A stretch of 59,864 nucleotides of DNA from an uncultured bacterium (GTDB lineage: Bacteria; Spirochaetota; Leptospiria; Leptospirales; Leptonemataceae), in assembly GCA_937928085.1 (NCBI GenBank), contig CALFVU010000001.1, forward strand, positions 1-59,864, in the 5' to 3' direction. Position numbers and translations under genes: made by a program. The notes beneath the pieces were generated by a model, which saw only the letters and a program-made list of their open reading frames with translations, ran no database searches and had not been told where the DNA came from. This document shows, one piece after another, positions 35,604 to 44,642 of the stretch (position 1 is the stretch's first letter; each line of letters opens with the position of its first letter).

Positions 35604-37281
35604 ATAAATAAACAAACAAATAAGTACTCTGGTAGATCATATAACTAATATAAAAAATATTTTTAAATTGATAAACATCATAGGATTTTTTTCGTACAAA
35701 AACATACATACTAAGAAAAAAAATTAAATACAACATACTAATTATAAAACCAATATTAAAGGAATAAGAAAAATCTGACCACAATACAGTTTGATAAAAA
35801 AATTCTAAAGCTTCTATAAGAAGATCATACAAAAACTTAAAAATGTTCCATAAAAAAATTGAAAAATTGCTAAAATAAGGAAATGCCAAGCTAAATATAT
35901 CGTATCCTACCAAAAAAAACAAAAAAGGTAAAAGAAATCCCACATAAGGGACAAAAATCATATTATAAATTGGAGTCAAAAGAGAATAACCTTTAAAGAC
36001 AAAAAGTATAACAGGTTGTAAAAATATCGTAGCACAAAACGTGATCAAAAAATGGCTTACCAAATAACGATAAACAAAAAGTTTGATCTTTTCTTTTCTA
36101 TTATAATATGGAAATAAGTCTTTCGCAATGAGTATATTTTTTAAAAAATCATAAAATACAAGTATGCCACCTACCGATAAAAAAGAAAATAATACAGATA
36201 AATTAAAAACTGAGAATGGAAATAAAAATATCAAAATTATCAAAGTATTTATCAAGAGATCCCCTACCCACCCTTTTTTATGAAATATCATCTGTATTAC
36301 ATAAATACTATAAAAAATATAAGCTCTTACCAAAGTATAAGGAAATTCTAATATCATCAAATAAAAAAATAAAACAGGTAATGGGATGAGATAACTTATT
36401 GGATTTTTTGCTCCCAATATTTTATTAAAAGGAAAATAGATTACAAAAAATAAAATTCCTAAATGTAATCCACTTGCAGCAAATAAATGCATAAGCCCTA
36501 ATTTTTTGATCTCTTCTTTATAAATTTTATCCATCCAATTTGAATTTCCTAAAAGAAGTCCTAAAGCTATTTGTTTTTGTTTTTGTGTCAAAATTGAGTT
36601 ATTGATAATTTTAAGAATATTTTCTCTGGCTTGATTCGAAAAAGTTTGCGGACATTCTGTATGTTTGATATTATTTTCTAGGATTTTAAAAAAATATTCA
36701 GTGTTCTGATTTAAAAGATATTCAAAAAATGCATTTTTAGCTTCTAATTTTCGAAAAAAAACTTTACCATAAAACTGAACTTTTAAAACACAACCCTGCC
36801 ATAAATCTTTTTTTGGAGCTTGTACAGCTGCGAATAAAATTTTGTTTTTGTAGTTATCCAGATTAAATTTTTGTTTTGCTTTGTTTTTATAAACTTTTAT
36901 CTGTTCGATCTGAAGTTCTGTTACATACATTCCCGGATATAGTACTTTTTGAATTTTGATAGTTCCATAAAAAGTATGGTTATATCGAATTTTTTGTAAG
37001 GTTTCGTAATCCTCTATGGTTAAATATGGTTTTGTTTCTTCTGGTTTTTTAAGATTACTACTCACAAACACCAATACCCAAAAACTAAAAATCAAAATCA
37101 AAAAACCAATTAATTGATGAAAATACTGAACCGCAAATTCCCAAAAGAGAAAAAAGAAAAGAATCCAGCTTAAGAAAACCAGCAAGAAGCCTATAGTTAA
37201 AACAAAAAATGAATAATCAAAAGCATAAAAAAGAATATACAACCCAATAAAGATGATTTTTAAGATAAAAGAAAACTTCAC
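35584..37281 (-). CDS. comEC: ComEC/Rec2-family membrane protein without metallo-beta-lactamase domain
   Basis: A 565-residue polytopic membrane protein. An N-terminal soluble domain lies between helices (residues about 80-230), followed by the competence core with LGLLLGNSNWMDK, LGLMHLFAASGLHLGILF and further helices. ComEC forms the channel carrying single-stranded DNA across the inner membrane in transformation. The usual C-terminal metallo-beta-lactamase nuclease domain is absent: the protein ends about 20 residues after the last helices. Whether it supports DNA uptake is open; no other competence genes are in the window. It overlaps ksgA. Confidence 0.8.
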   Translation of the reverse strand: MKFSFILKIIFIGLYILFYAFDYSFFVLTIGFLLVFLSWILFFFLFWEFAVQYFHQLIGFLILIFSFWVLVFVSSNLKKPEETKPYLTIEDYETLQKIRYNHTFYGTIKIQKVLYPGMYVTELQIEQIKVYKNKAKQKFNLDNYKNKILFAAVQAPKKDLWQGCVLKVQFYGKVFFRKLEAKNAFFEYLLNQNTEYFFKILENNIKHTECPQTFSNQARENILKIINNSILTQKQKQIALGLLLGNSNWMDKIYKEEIKKLGLMHLFAASGLHLGILFFVIYFPFNKILGAKNPISYLIPLPVLFFYLMILEFPYTLVRAYIFYSIYVIQMIFHKKGWVGDLLINTLIILIFLFPFSVFNLSVLFSFLSVGGILVFYDFLKNILIAKDLFPYYNRKEKIKLFVYRYLVSHFLITFCATIFLQPVILFVFKGYSLLTPIYNMIFVPYVGFLLPFLFFLVGYDIFSLAFPYFSNFSIFLWNIFKFLYDLLIEALEFFYQTVLWSDFSYSFNIGFIISMLYLIFFLSMYVFVRKKSYDVYQFKNIFYISYMIYQSTYLFVYLYEVFVL

Positions 37282-37323
37282 ATATAAGATATACTTTTTT
37301 TTTGTTTTTTTTGGAAAAAATTT

Positions 37324-38304
37324 TTAAAAAAAATACACTAAACCTGTTTTTTCTCGTACGATTTCTAAAACTTCCTGAGCTATTGTTTTTGCTTTTTTAG
37401 CACCTTCTTCTAAAACTTGTTTTACGTAATCTTTTTGTTTTTCTAAATCTTTTCTTCTTTCTCTTTCTTTTTTAAAGAATTCTAAAATAGTTATATATAA
37501 TTCTTGCTTAATCTGACCATAACCAGTGCCGGGGACTAAAAATCGTTCTCTTAGTTCTTGCCTTTGTTCTTCGTTTAAAAATAAACTATAGATTTTATAA
37601 AGTATAGATTGATCTGGATCTTTTGGTTCATGAATACCTTTAGAATCTGTTATAATAGACATAACTTGTTTTTTTAAATCTTTTTCTTCTGAAAAAATAT
37701 AAATTGCATTTTTATAACTTTTACTCATCTTTCTTCCATCAATTCCTGGAACTACTGCCACTTCTTCTAAAATATCCGGTTCCGGAATTGTAAAAACATT
37801 CCCATAACATCGATTAAATCTTTCTGCAATATCTCTTGTAAATTCAATATGTTGTTTTTGATCTTTTCCTACTGGAACCCTGTCTGATTTATACAATAAA
37901 ATATCTGCTGCCATTAAAACGGGATAAAAAAATAAACCCGAATTTGGAACAATACCCTGAGAAATTTTATCCTTATAAGAATGTCCTAATTCTAATTGAG
38001 AAACCGTGATAAAATTAGAAAGAATCCAGCAAAGTTCAGTTACTTCTGGGACATCACTTTGAATCCAGAAAACGGATTTGTTTGGATCTAATCCTAATGC
38101 TAAAAAATCCAATACTGTTTCCCAAATTCCTTTTTTTAATTCTTCTTGATTTTGTATAGTAGTTAAAGCATGATAGCTTGCTATAAAAGCAAATAATTCG
38201 AATTTATCTTGGAACTCTACCATTCGCTTCATCATAGAAAAATAATTTCCTAAATGAGGTCTACCGCTTGGCTGAATTCCAGATAGAATTCTCATAACAT
38301 CCAA
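37324..38304 (-). CDS. trpS: Tryptophanyl-tRNA synthetase
   Basis: A 326-residue class I synthetase with GIQPSGRPHLGNYF (HIGH variant), VLMAADILLYKSDRVPVGKDQKQHIE and the KMSKS loop GRKMSKSYKN, all at positions expected for bacterial TrpS (about 330 residues). It charges tRNA-Trp. The frame starts MDVMRILSG; the Met at residue 4 (38295) fits the usual family N-terminus better. It begins 12 bp after thrS on the same strand. Confidence 0.96.
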   Translation of the reverse strand: MDVMRILSGIQPSGRPHLGNYFSMMKRMVEFQDKFELFAFIASYHALTTIQNQEELKKGIWETVLDFLALGLDPNKSVFWIQSDVPEVTELCWILSNFITVSQLELGHSYKDKISQGIVPNSGLFFYPVLMAADILLYKSDRVPVGKDQKQHIEFTRDIAERFNRCYGNVFTIPEPDILEEVAVVPGIDGRKMSKSYKNAIYIFSEEKDLKKQVMSIITDSKGIHEPKDPDQSILYKIYSLFLNEEQRQELRERFLVPGTGYGQIKQELYITILEFFKKERERRKDLEKQKDYVKQVLEEGAKKAKTIAQEVLEIVREKTGLVYFF

Positions 38305-38316
38305 AAATAGAAATTC

Positions 38317-40149
38317 TTACTTCTTGTCAGTTTTATTTTTTGTTTTCTCTTGTATTCTTTTTGTTTGAATTTCCTCCTTAATATATGCTAAAAATGATTG
38401 CAGTTCCCATTCTTTTTGTTGACCTGTAAAATAGTTTCTTACATTGATAGTTCTTGATTGTTTTTCTTTTTCTCCCACTACAATCATATAAGGAATTTTA
38501 AGTTTTTCTGAATTTCGAATTCTTTTTGCAAGAGTTTCTTCAATTTCGATAGATACCCTTAAATGATTTTTTTTAAAAATATTGAAAAGTTCATTTGCAT
38601 ATGATACATATGCCTCACCTACAGGTAAAATACGAATCTGCTCAGGTGCAAGCCAGGTAGGAAATGCTCCCTCAAAATGTTCAATTAGAAAACCAACAAA
38701 TCTTTCATGTGTTCCTAAGGGACTTCTATGAATACAAACAGGTCTTTGAAAATTTCCATTTTTATCGACATATTTTAAATCAAATTTTTCGGGCATAAAC
38801 AAATCTAACTGACAAGTACTAGCAGTAAAAACTCTACCAATAGAACTTTTGATCTGAAAATCCACTTTTGGGCCATAAAAAGCAGCTCCATCATGTTCAA
38901 CAACGTAATCCAAACCAGACAGTTCCATAGCTTTTCTTGTCATTGCTTCTGCTTTTTGCCACATTTCTTCGTTGCCGTGATATTTATTGTTTTTCGGATT
39001 TCTTAATGCCAACTCCATCCAATAGCTCTTAATTCCGAGGACATTATAATAGTATTTATGAAGTTCAATGACTCTAAGAAATTCTTCAATCGCTTGTTCT
39101 TCTGTACAATAAATATGAGCATCATTCATGGTCATCGAGCGCACCCTCATTAAACCAAACAAAGCACCTGATTCTTCGTAACGATGACATATACCAAATT
39201 CTGCTAATCTTAAAGGAAGTTCTTTATAACTTCTTGGCTTTAAAGAAAAAATTGTATGATGAAAAGGACAATTCATAGGCTTAAGATAATATTTTTCTTT
39301 ATCATCTAATTCCATTGGTGGAAACATATACTCCTTATAATGAGGTAAATGTTCACTGGTATAAAAAAGAGATTCTTTTGTAATGATAGGTGTAGTTACT
39401 CTTTGATAACCCCATTGTTCTTCTGTTTCTTTTGCCCACTTTTCTAATTCTTCTTTAATAATAAAACCTTTCGGAAGCCATAAAATTAAACCAGGTCCTA
39501 TTTTTTCGGAGATTGCAAATAATTCCAATTCCATGCCTAACTTTCGATGATCCCGTTTTTTTGCTTCCTCCATCATTTTTTCGTATTGTTCTAATTCTTC
39601 CTCTGTTTCGAATAAATACCCGTAAACTCTTTGCAATTGAGGACCTTGTGCATTTCCTTTCCAATACGCTCCCGAAATCGATTTTAATTTAAAAGCACCA
39701 ATTTGTCCTGTATGTTCTACATGAGGACCATTACACATATCGATAAAATATTCATGCGAACCATCGAAAGATACATTTTTATAAAAAGAAAGTTCCTTTT
39801 CTCCTTGATTTTTTAATTCTATTGCTAATTCTACTTTAAAATCTTCATTTATCGACCTTAAATAATCGATAGCCTGATCAATTGGCATATAAAATCGAAT
39901 GAAATATTGTTTTTGTTTTTTAATTTGTTTCATGAGTTTTTCAATTTCTTTTAGTTCTTCTTCTTTTAAAGGAGGATCTACCAAAACATCATAAAAAAAA
40001 CCATTTTCTGTATCAGGACCAATCGCTAGTTTTACATTTTTTCGTATTTTTTTTAAAGCTTGAGCCAATATATGAGCAGCACTGTGCCTTTGTATAGAAA
40101 GAGAAATTCTTTCCTTAGAAATGGTTTTAGTTTGTTCGGATGATTCCAT
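38317..40149 (-). CDS. thrS: Threonyl-tRNA synthetase lacking the TGS domain
   Basis: A 610-residue class II synthetase. It starts directly at the editing domain (RHSAAHILAQAL, the HxxxH site, with DMCNGPHVEH later), missing the roughly 60-residue N-terminal TGS domain. An in-frame TAA lies about 24 bases before the ATG, so the domain is not simply an unannotated extension. The catalytic core has the zinc ligands in MNCPFHH, NDAHIYC and CIHRSPLG. It charges tRNA-Thr, and editing residues are present, so Ser-tRNA clearing should work. It heads a run of minus-strand genes with trpS, comEC and ksgA. Confidence 0.95.
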   Translation of the reverse strand: MESSEQTKTISKERISLSIQRHSAAHILAQALKKIRKNVKLAIGPDTENGFFYDVLVDPPLKEEELKEIEKLMKQIKKQKQYFIRFYMPIDQAIDYLRSINEDFKVELAIELKNQGEKELSFYKNVSFDGSHEYFIDMCNGPHVEHTGQIGAFKLKSISGAYWKGNAQGPQLQRVYGYLFETEEELEQYEKMMEEAKKRDHRKLGMELELFAISEKIGPGLILWLPKGFIIKEELEKWAKETEEQWGYQRVTTPIITKESLFYTSEHLPHYKEYMFPPMELDDKEKYYLKPMNCPFHHTIFSLKPRSYKELPLRLAEFGICHRYEESGALFGLMRVRSMTMNDAHIYCTEEQAIEEFLRVIELHKYYYNVLGIKSYWMELALRNPKNNKYHGNEEMWQKAEAMTRKAMELSGLDYVVEHDGAAFYGPKVDFQIKSSIGRVFTASTCQLDLFMPEKFDLKYVDKNGNFQRPVCIHRSPLGTHERFVGFLIEHFEGAFPTWLAPEQIRILPVGEAYVSYANELFNIFKKNHLRVSIEIEETLAKRIRNSEKLKIPYMIVVGEKEKQSRTINVRNYFTGQQKEWELQSFLAYIKEEIQTKRIQEKTKNKTDKK

Positions 40150-40283
40150 AATGAATAAAAAAAATAAACCTTATACAAAAGCAAGTAAAACTTTTCAAAC
40201 TCAAAACCCAGTAATAAAAAATAAATACTTAATTTTAAACATTTTTACTTATGTAATACAATTGCAATAATGATTATTTTTAA

Positions 40284-40499
40284 TCATATTTCGTATTTAT
40301 TTTTTACTGTACACTTAGGGCAAACAATATAAACTTCTCCTTTTACACGAATTCCTTGATTTGTTTTGATTCTTCCAGTAGCAATAAATTCAAAATCTAA
40401 TCCTTCGGGGACATAATGCCCGAGGCCATATTTAGCTGTTCCTTTCATTTCATAACCACAAGCATGGCATTTTACTTTTAAGCGGATTACTTCAGCCAT
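40284..40499 (-). CDS. Small zinc-ribbon protein
   Basis: A 71-residue protein with two CxxC knuckles, C11-HA-C14 and C60-PK-C63, flanking a beta-rich middle (EGLDFEFIATGRI). This is the layout of a zinc ribbon. It could bind nucleic acid or protein; I do not recognise the family. It is a single gene between thrS and a 1.1-kb non-coding stretch. Confidence 0.65.
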   Translation of the reverse strand: MAEVIRLKVKCHACGYEMKGTAKYGLGHYVPEGLDFEFIATGRIKTNQGIRVKGEVYIVCPKCTVKNKYEI

Positions 40500-41583
40500 A
40501 ATGATATTTTCGGTAATTTTTAAACATACAAAATGTCATATATATATATTTTTTTGTTAGTATTACAATTTGTCATAGTTACTATCAAGCTTTTATTATA
40601 AATTGAGTTCATTGCAGTTTGAAAGTGCTTAAAATTTAACATTTAAATGTTAAAAAATTAACAGTTTATTTCAGAACCTTCATAAATTGATTAAAAAATT
40701 CAAAAACAAAACAAATACTTCAATGAAATGCTTAAATTAAATCAAAATATTATTTTATAAATGATTAAAATTAATTATTTAAAAAAATGATACACTCCCC
40801 TACCCTACGAAAAATTTCATAAATTGTAACGAAAAAAATTACTTTATATCAGCACTTATTGAAGTTGATAATTACAATGATTGATTTTAATGTATAGAAT
40901 CTGAATTTATAATTTGAACCCTGATTAATTTCAAAAAAAATTATGATACAAATAATTTATATAAAATTTTAACATAAAACATAATTGTCGAATTCCATGA
41001 AATTATTATTGTTTGAAAACTCTAAAAATCAACTTTTTTAAAATGTTTAATACAAATGTTTGATCCTATATTACTCTTTTTTAATCCTATATTAAGAAGT
41101 AACTTTGACTAAACTACACAAATTTTTTTATAAATATAAACTATACTTAAGAAAGATGTATGTAATTACCGTCACACAACAAGAAAAAGAAATACAGCTA
41201 TGCGGTATAAGCCAATAAGATTGTGATTTTGAAATCAAAATGCAATTGGGAAAAATAAAAACATTACTTTAGATTAGTACAGAAGTAGCTTACAAGTATC
41301 TTAAAAAAAACGTAAAAAATCTATATGATCACTATAATTTCTTAGGATTGCAAATAAAATTTTTAGTTACAAAAAAAATTTATAAAAATCATCAAGTATA
41401 ATTTTTACAGTATGATTCAAAGTAGTTTATTAGTAATACATAAAAATCTATTTCTACAAAAATCTTGATTATAATAACTGAGGTGACCCTTTTTAAACTT
41501 CATTTGTATAATTTTATAACGATTGAATTGCACACTTCTATTAATTCTATTAAGACTAGCATTTTTTAAGATCCTAACAACAT
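40500..41583. other. 1.1-kb AT-rich stretch without an intact gene
   Basis: No open reading frame of useful length is present on either strand. It holds a 20-bp perfect palindrome at 40635-40654 (arms TTTAACATTT) and a decayed reading frame at 41105-41401. The rest is simple AT-rich sequence. It marks the border between the chromosomal housekeeping genes and the par/rep region. Confidence 0.6.
41105..41401 (+). pseudogene. Candidate decayed ORF with two in-frame stops
   Basis: One frame runs from a TTG at 41105 through ATG 41156 to a TAA at 41399-41401, interrupted by TAA (41216-41218) and TAG (41270-41272). The pieces read as plausible protein (KMYVITVTQQEKEIQLCGIS, DCDFEIKMQLGKIKTLL, ISTEVAYKYLKKNVKNLYDH). 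It may be the remnant of a mobile-element or plasmid gene; AT-rich sequence can also give such runs by chance. No family is recognised. Confidence 0.3.
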
Positions 41584-41928
41584 TTATTGAACTTTTTTTT
41601 GTGATTCTTTTTTTATTTTTTCAGACTGGTCTTTTTCTTTTTTTTGATTTTGAATGGCCTGTTTTTTTTCAGCAAGTCGTTTTTCTCTTTTTACCATATA
41701 AATATAGTGTCGTACATATTGTACATAAGGTTCTTGTATTTTACTTGTATCAAATGTTAAAGGAGAATCTAATAAATTTTTTATAATATTTGCCGGGATA
41801 TCTTCTTTTTCTGACGAGGCTAAAATTTCTAATTTGTTACAGATTTCTTTATCATTTACTTCGCGAATTAATTTCCTCATAGCGGATAAAAGCTTTTGAA
41901 TTCCCTGATTACTTTTACTTATAGCCAC
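41584..41928 (-). CDS. Small basic protein of unknown function
   Basis: A 114-residue protein with a helical first part (NQGIQKLLSAMRKLIREVND) and a very charged Lys/Glu/Gln tail (AIQNQKKEKDQSEKIKKESQ) that is probably disordered. No family is recognised. Codon use is like its neighbours. It is the last gene of the minus-strand group behind the degenerate NtrC-like gene, after a 141-bp gap. Confidence 0.5.
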   Translation of the reverse strand: MAISKSNQGIQKLLSAMRKLIREVNDKEICNKLEILASSEKEDIPANIIKNLLDSPLTFDTSKIQEPYVQYVRHYIYMVKREKRLAEKKQAIQNQKKEKDQSEKIKKESQKKVQ

Positions 41929-42069
41929 TTTTCAATCTCCTATAATAATAAGCTTTCTTATAGTCAATTTTTCAAAATATACTAACTCTACGATCATTTT
42001 TTAATTTTTTATTGTTTTACGTCAAATCCTTCTATGATCTACAAACAAATGATTTTTTAAAAATCATCT

Positions 42070-43056
42070 TTATACGGTTTCTTCTTTAGTTTGAAAATCT
42101 AGCAAAGTTTCGATTTGCCAAATTCGTATTTCTTCATCTTTTGTTAAATCATATATTTTACTTTCTCTAAATCTTTTTAAATATAAAAAAATATTTCTTT
42201 TTAAATTTTTATCTTTTAGTAAGTCCTTTTCCAAATATTCTTCTAACTTTGAAAAATTCTTATTGTGCAAATTTAACAAGAATTCATAATATAACTTTAA
42301 ATATTCAATCTTTTCTTTGTTTAATATTAATTCTTTACTTTTGTTTTTATTTTCCAACATAATATTTAAAAAAGAAATAATAATATTAAATTCTTCTATA
42401 GTAAGTCGAAACGTAAATGGTAATTGATACATTTTATCAAAATCAAGTTTACGTAAATATAAACGAGAAGCATATACGGGATTTTTAGTAATATAATCCT
42501 CCCCTACTTTCGAAGCAATATCGGTAATTCTATAATTTTCCCAATTTTCTTGTTTTTCTAAATCTGGCGTATAAGAACCTGCTAACACATATTTAGCTTT
42601 TGGAAATAAAATTCGCAAATTTAAAATATCTAATCTTGTTAAAGAAGAAGAATAAATGATCATATCAAATTGATTTTTAAATTGATTTTGCAATAATTGA
42701 ATTTCTGATTTCAAGTTCGAAATGAAATGAACATAAACAGGATATACATCCAAAATAAATTTTACACTGATTACTAATCGATATCGTTTTTCATCATTTT
42801 TTAAACGATAAAAAAATTCAATACTTCTTTTTTTAATGGGCATTAAATGAACGGTATTAAATTCATTGATTTGAGGTACAATTTCATTTCCTACAAAAAG
42901 AAGATAAGGAAAACTTTTTCCCGTTCGATAGATCATGTGTTTTATTTCTTCAAGGCTTTTTTCGTGAACATTTTCTTGCAAATAAACAAATCTTTTTTCC
43001 TTTATATTTATATAAAAAACAATATGATTATATGTAAGCTGTATGATTTGTTCCAT
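42070..43056 (-). CDS. Protein of unknown function coupled to a degenerate NtrC-like regulator
   Basis: A 328-residue soluble protein. The first 150 residues are mixed alpha/beta (NHIVFYINIKEKRFVYLQEN, YRLVISVKFILDVYPVYVHF), and the last 150 are helical and charged. No motif points to a function. Its start abuts or overlaps the stop of the NtrC-like gene at 43056, so the two are translated together, and I infer that it is a partner or target of that regulator. Confidence 0.6.
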   Translation of the reverse strand: MEQIIQLTYNHIVFYINIKEKRFVYLQENVHEKSLEEIKHMIYRTGKSFPYLLFVGNEIVPQINEFNTVHLMPIKKRSIEFFYRLKNDEKRYRLVISVKFILDVYPVYVHFISNLKSEIQLLQNQFKNQFDMIIYSSSLTRLDILNLRILFPKAKYVLAGSYTPDLEKQENWENYRITDIASKVGEDYITKNPVYASRLYLRKLDFDKMYQLPFTFRLTIEEFNIIISFLNIMLENKNKSKELILNKEKIEYLKLYYEFLLNLHNKNFSKLEEYLEKDLLKDKNLKRNIFLYLKRFRESKIYDLTKDEEIRIWQIETLLDFQTKEETV

Positions 43057-44306
43057 TACATTTTAAACCCATACTTTGTAATTTTATATTGTAATGATCC
43101 TCGAGAAATTCCTAAAAGTTTGGACATATGAACTTGATTCCCACCTACCATACGATACGCCTTTAGAATCAATTTTTTTTCTAAATCTTCTGTGCAAAGC
43201 CTTAAATTCAAATTTCTTGTATCATGAATTTCCCATACATGAAAAATTAAATCTTCTTCTTTTATGATTCCATCTTTAGAAATAAAAAATGCGGTTTCTA
43301 AAGTTTTATAAAATTCATATAAATTAAAGGGCCAATCATATTCTAATATTTTTTTTATTGCTTGTTTCTCAATTTGAATCTCTCTTCGATAATATTGACT
43401 TATAATTTGTAAATACCTATATACTTCTTCTTCTAAAAATTCTTTTACATATCGTAAAGAAGGTAAAAGAATCTGATTTTTTTTTAAAAGTTCCCATAAA
43501 TTTTCATCAAAATCACCGATTTCTACTAATTTTTCTATCTGAAAATGAGATACAAATACTAAAAAAGGTATATGGGATGGATGTTTCACAAAATAATCAA
43601 AGAAAATCTTTTGTACTTCTTTATCTAGTTCTACTACATCTTGAATTATGATCGCATCGAAATTTTTGTTAATCAAAGGAATCACTTTTTGAGTTTTTAA
43701 TCGTTCTCCAGCATCAAATCCAAATAATTCTTGAAGTTGTACTTTCTTAGATAAAAATGCCGTTTCAAATTTTTGAATTTTTTTATTAGAAAAGCCTTTA
43801 ATCGTAAAAAAAAACTCTAAAAACATTTCCACACCACTGCCAATTTCAGAAACGATCAGAAGGGGTGAGTTTTTATAAATCGTATTCCAGATTTTTTCTT
43901 CCAACCATTTTGGAACCTGTTTTAAAGATTCATTAAATGAAGAAATTTCTTGAAAAAAAATTAAGAAAAGAATTTCTAAAGAAGGCAATTTCTCAGTCCA
44001 CTTAAAAAAGATTCCATACTGAAAATGTTTTATATCATCAAGGATGATAAAAAACGTCTCCTCATGAAAAACAAATTCAATTGCTCCTTGTTCAAACACC
44101 ATTTCCCATAACGAAAAATGGTTTTGTAATTCTTCGATAAAACTTGTGTTTTCAAAAATTCCTCTTTTTCGAATTATTATAAATTCATTAGAGAGAATTT
44201 TAAACAAAGCATATTCGCACTCTAATATATCCAACCAGGATTTTGAAGAAAAATTTTGATACTGATTTTTTAGAAATTCATAAAATTTAAGATCCATTGT
44301 AATCAT
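43056..44306 (-). CDS. Degenerate NtrC-like regulator with Fis-type helix-turn-helix
   Basis: A 416-residue protein laid out like a sigma54 activator but with a dead ATPase. The P-loop region reads VSEIGSGVEMF (152-162), lacking the lysine; ELFGFDAGERLKT (193-205) stands where ELFG...GAFTGA should be and has no GAFTGA; the Walker B equivalent is IIIQDVVEL (219-227) without Asp-Glu. LPSLRYVKEF, YDWPFNLYEF and the C-terminal Fis-like helix-turn-helix GNQVHMSKLLGISRGSLQYK (389-408) are retained. It should bind DNA but not activate sigma54 polymerase. A palindrome lies 39-50 bp upstream of its start, between it and parA. Confidence 0.7.
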   Translation of the reverse strand: MITMDLKFYEFLKNQYQNFSSKSWLDILECEYALFKILSNEFIIIRKRGIFENTSFIEELQNHFSLWEMVFEQGAIEFVFHEETFFIILDDIKHFQYGIFFKWTEKLPSLEILFLIFFQEISSFNESLKQVPKWLEEKIWNTIYKNSPLLIVSEIGSGVEMFLEFFFTIKGFSNKKIQKFETAFLSKKVQLQELFGFDAGERLKTQKVIPLINKNFDAIIIQDVVELDKEVQKIFFDYFVKHPSHIPFLVFVSHFQIEKLVEIGDFDENLWELLKKNQILLPSLRYVKEFLEEEVYRYLQIISQYYRREIQIEKQAIKKILEYDWPFNLYEFYKTLETAFFISKDGIIKEEDLIFHVWEIHDTRNLNLRLCTEDLEKKLILKAYRMVGGNQVHMSKLLGISRGSLQYKITKYGFKM

Positions 44307-44344
44307 TATCGAAAATTTGAAATTAGAAATAGAGAGCTGGTATT

Positions 44345-44356
44345 TCGGATATCCGA
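44345..44356. promoter_or_regulatory. Palindrome TCGGATATCCGA, copy 1 (candidate ParB or regulator site)
   Basis: A 12-bp perfect palindrome 39 bp upstream of the NtrC-like gene, in the 336-bp divergent gap with parA. The same core recurs at 44550-44561. It is GC-richer than its surroundings, which argues against chance. Confidence 0.55.
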
Positions 44357-44544
44357 CAAATTAAAAGAATTTCAATCAATTTTGAATATAAAAAAATAAC
44401 ATTGTTAAGATTTTTTTTTGATATTTTCGAAACTTTATAATACATTATAAAACATTAGATTCATCCAAAGATTTTTTTTACTAATTTACAAAGCATTTGC
44501 ATTAAGATTTTAAGAAATAAAGAAATCAAATGTTTTTTTTATAT

Positions 44545-44566
44545 GATAGTCGGATATCCGACTATC
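44545..44566. promoter_or_regulatory. 22-bp palindrome with TCGGATATCCGA core, copy 2
   Basis: A perfect 22-bp palindrome (arms GATAGTCGGAT), centred 205 bp from copy 1 and about 90 bp upstream of parA. Candidates are a parS-type site for ParB, an operator for ParA/ParB autoregulation, or a site for the Fis-type regulator encoded divergently. It does not match the usual chromosomal parS consensus (TGTTTCACGTGAAACA). Confidence 0.6.
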
Positions 44567-44642
44567 TGACAATGTTAAAAGAAAATTCTTAGTAGATAAA
44601 AAAAAACTTGTCTAATAACTCTAATAAATTTGTTTTAGCAAT

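Noticed and set aside
40150..40283. T-box or other leader upstream of thrS (and of trpS, tyrS)
   Set aside because: No T-box sequence (TGGNACCGCG) or terminator hairpin is present in the short upstream gaps.
40635..40654. 20-bp perfect palindrome as a regulatory site
   Set aside because: It is almost pure A/T in a very AT-rich gap, occurs once, and is not next to a promoter, so chance cannot be excluded.
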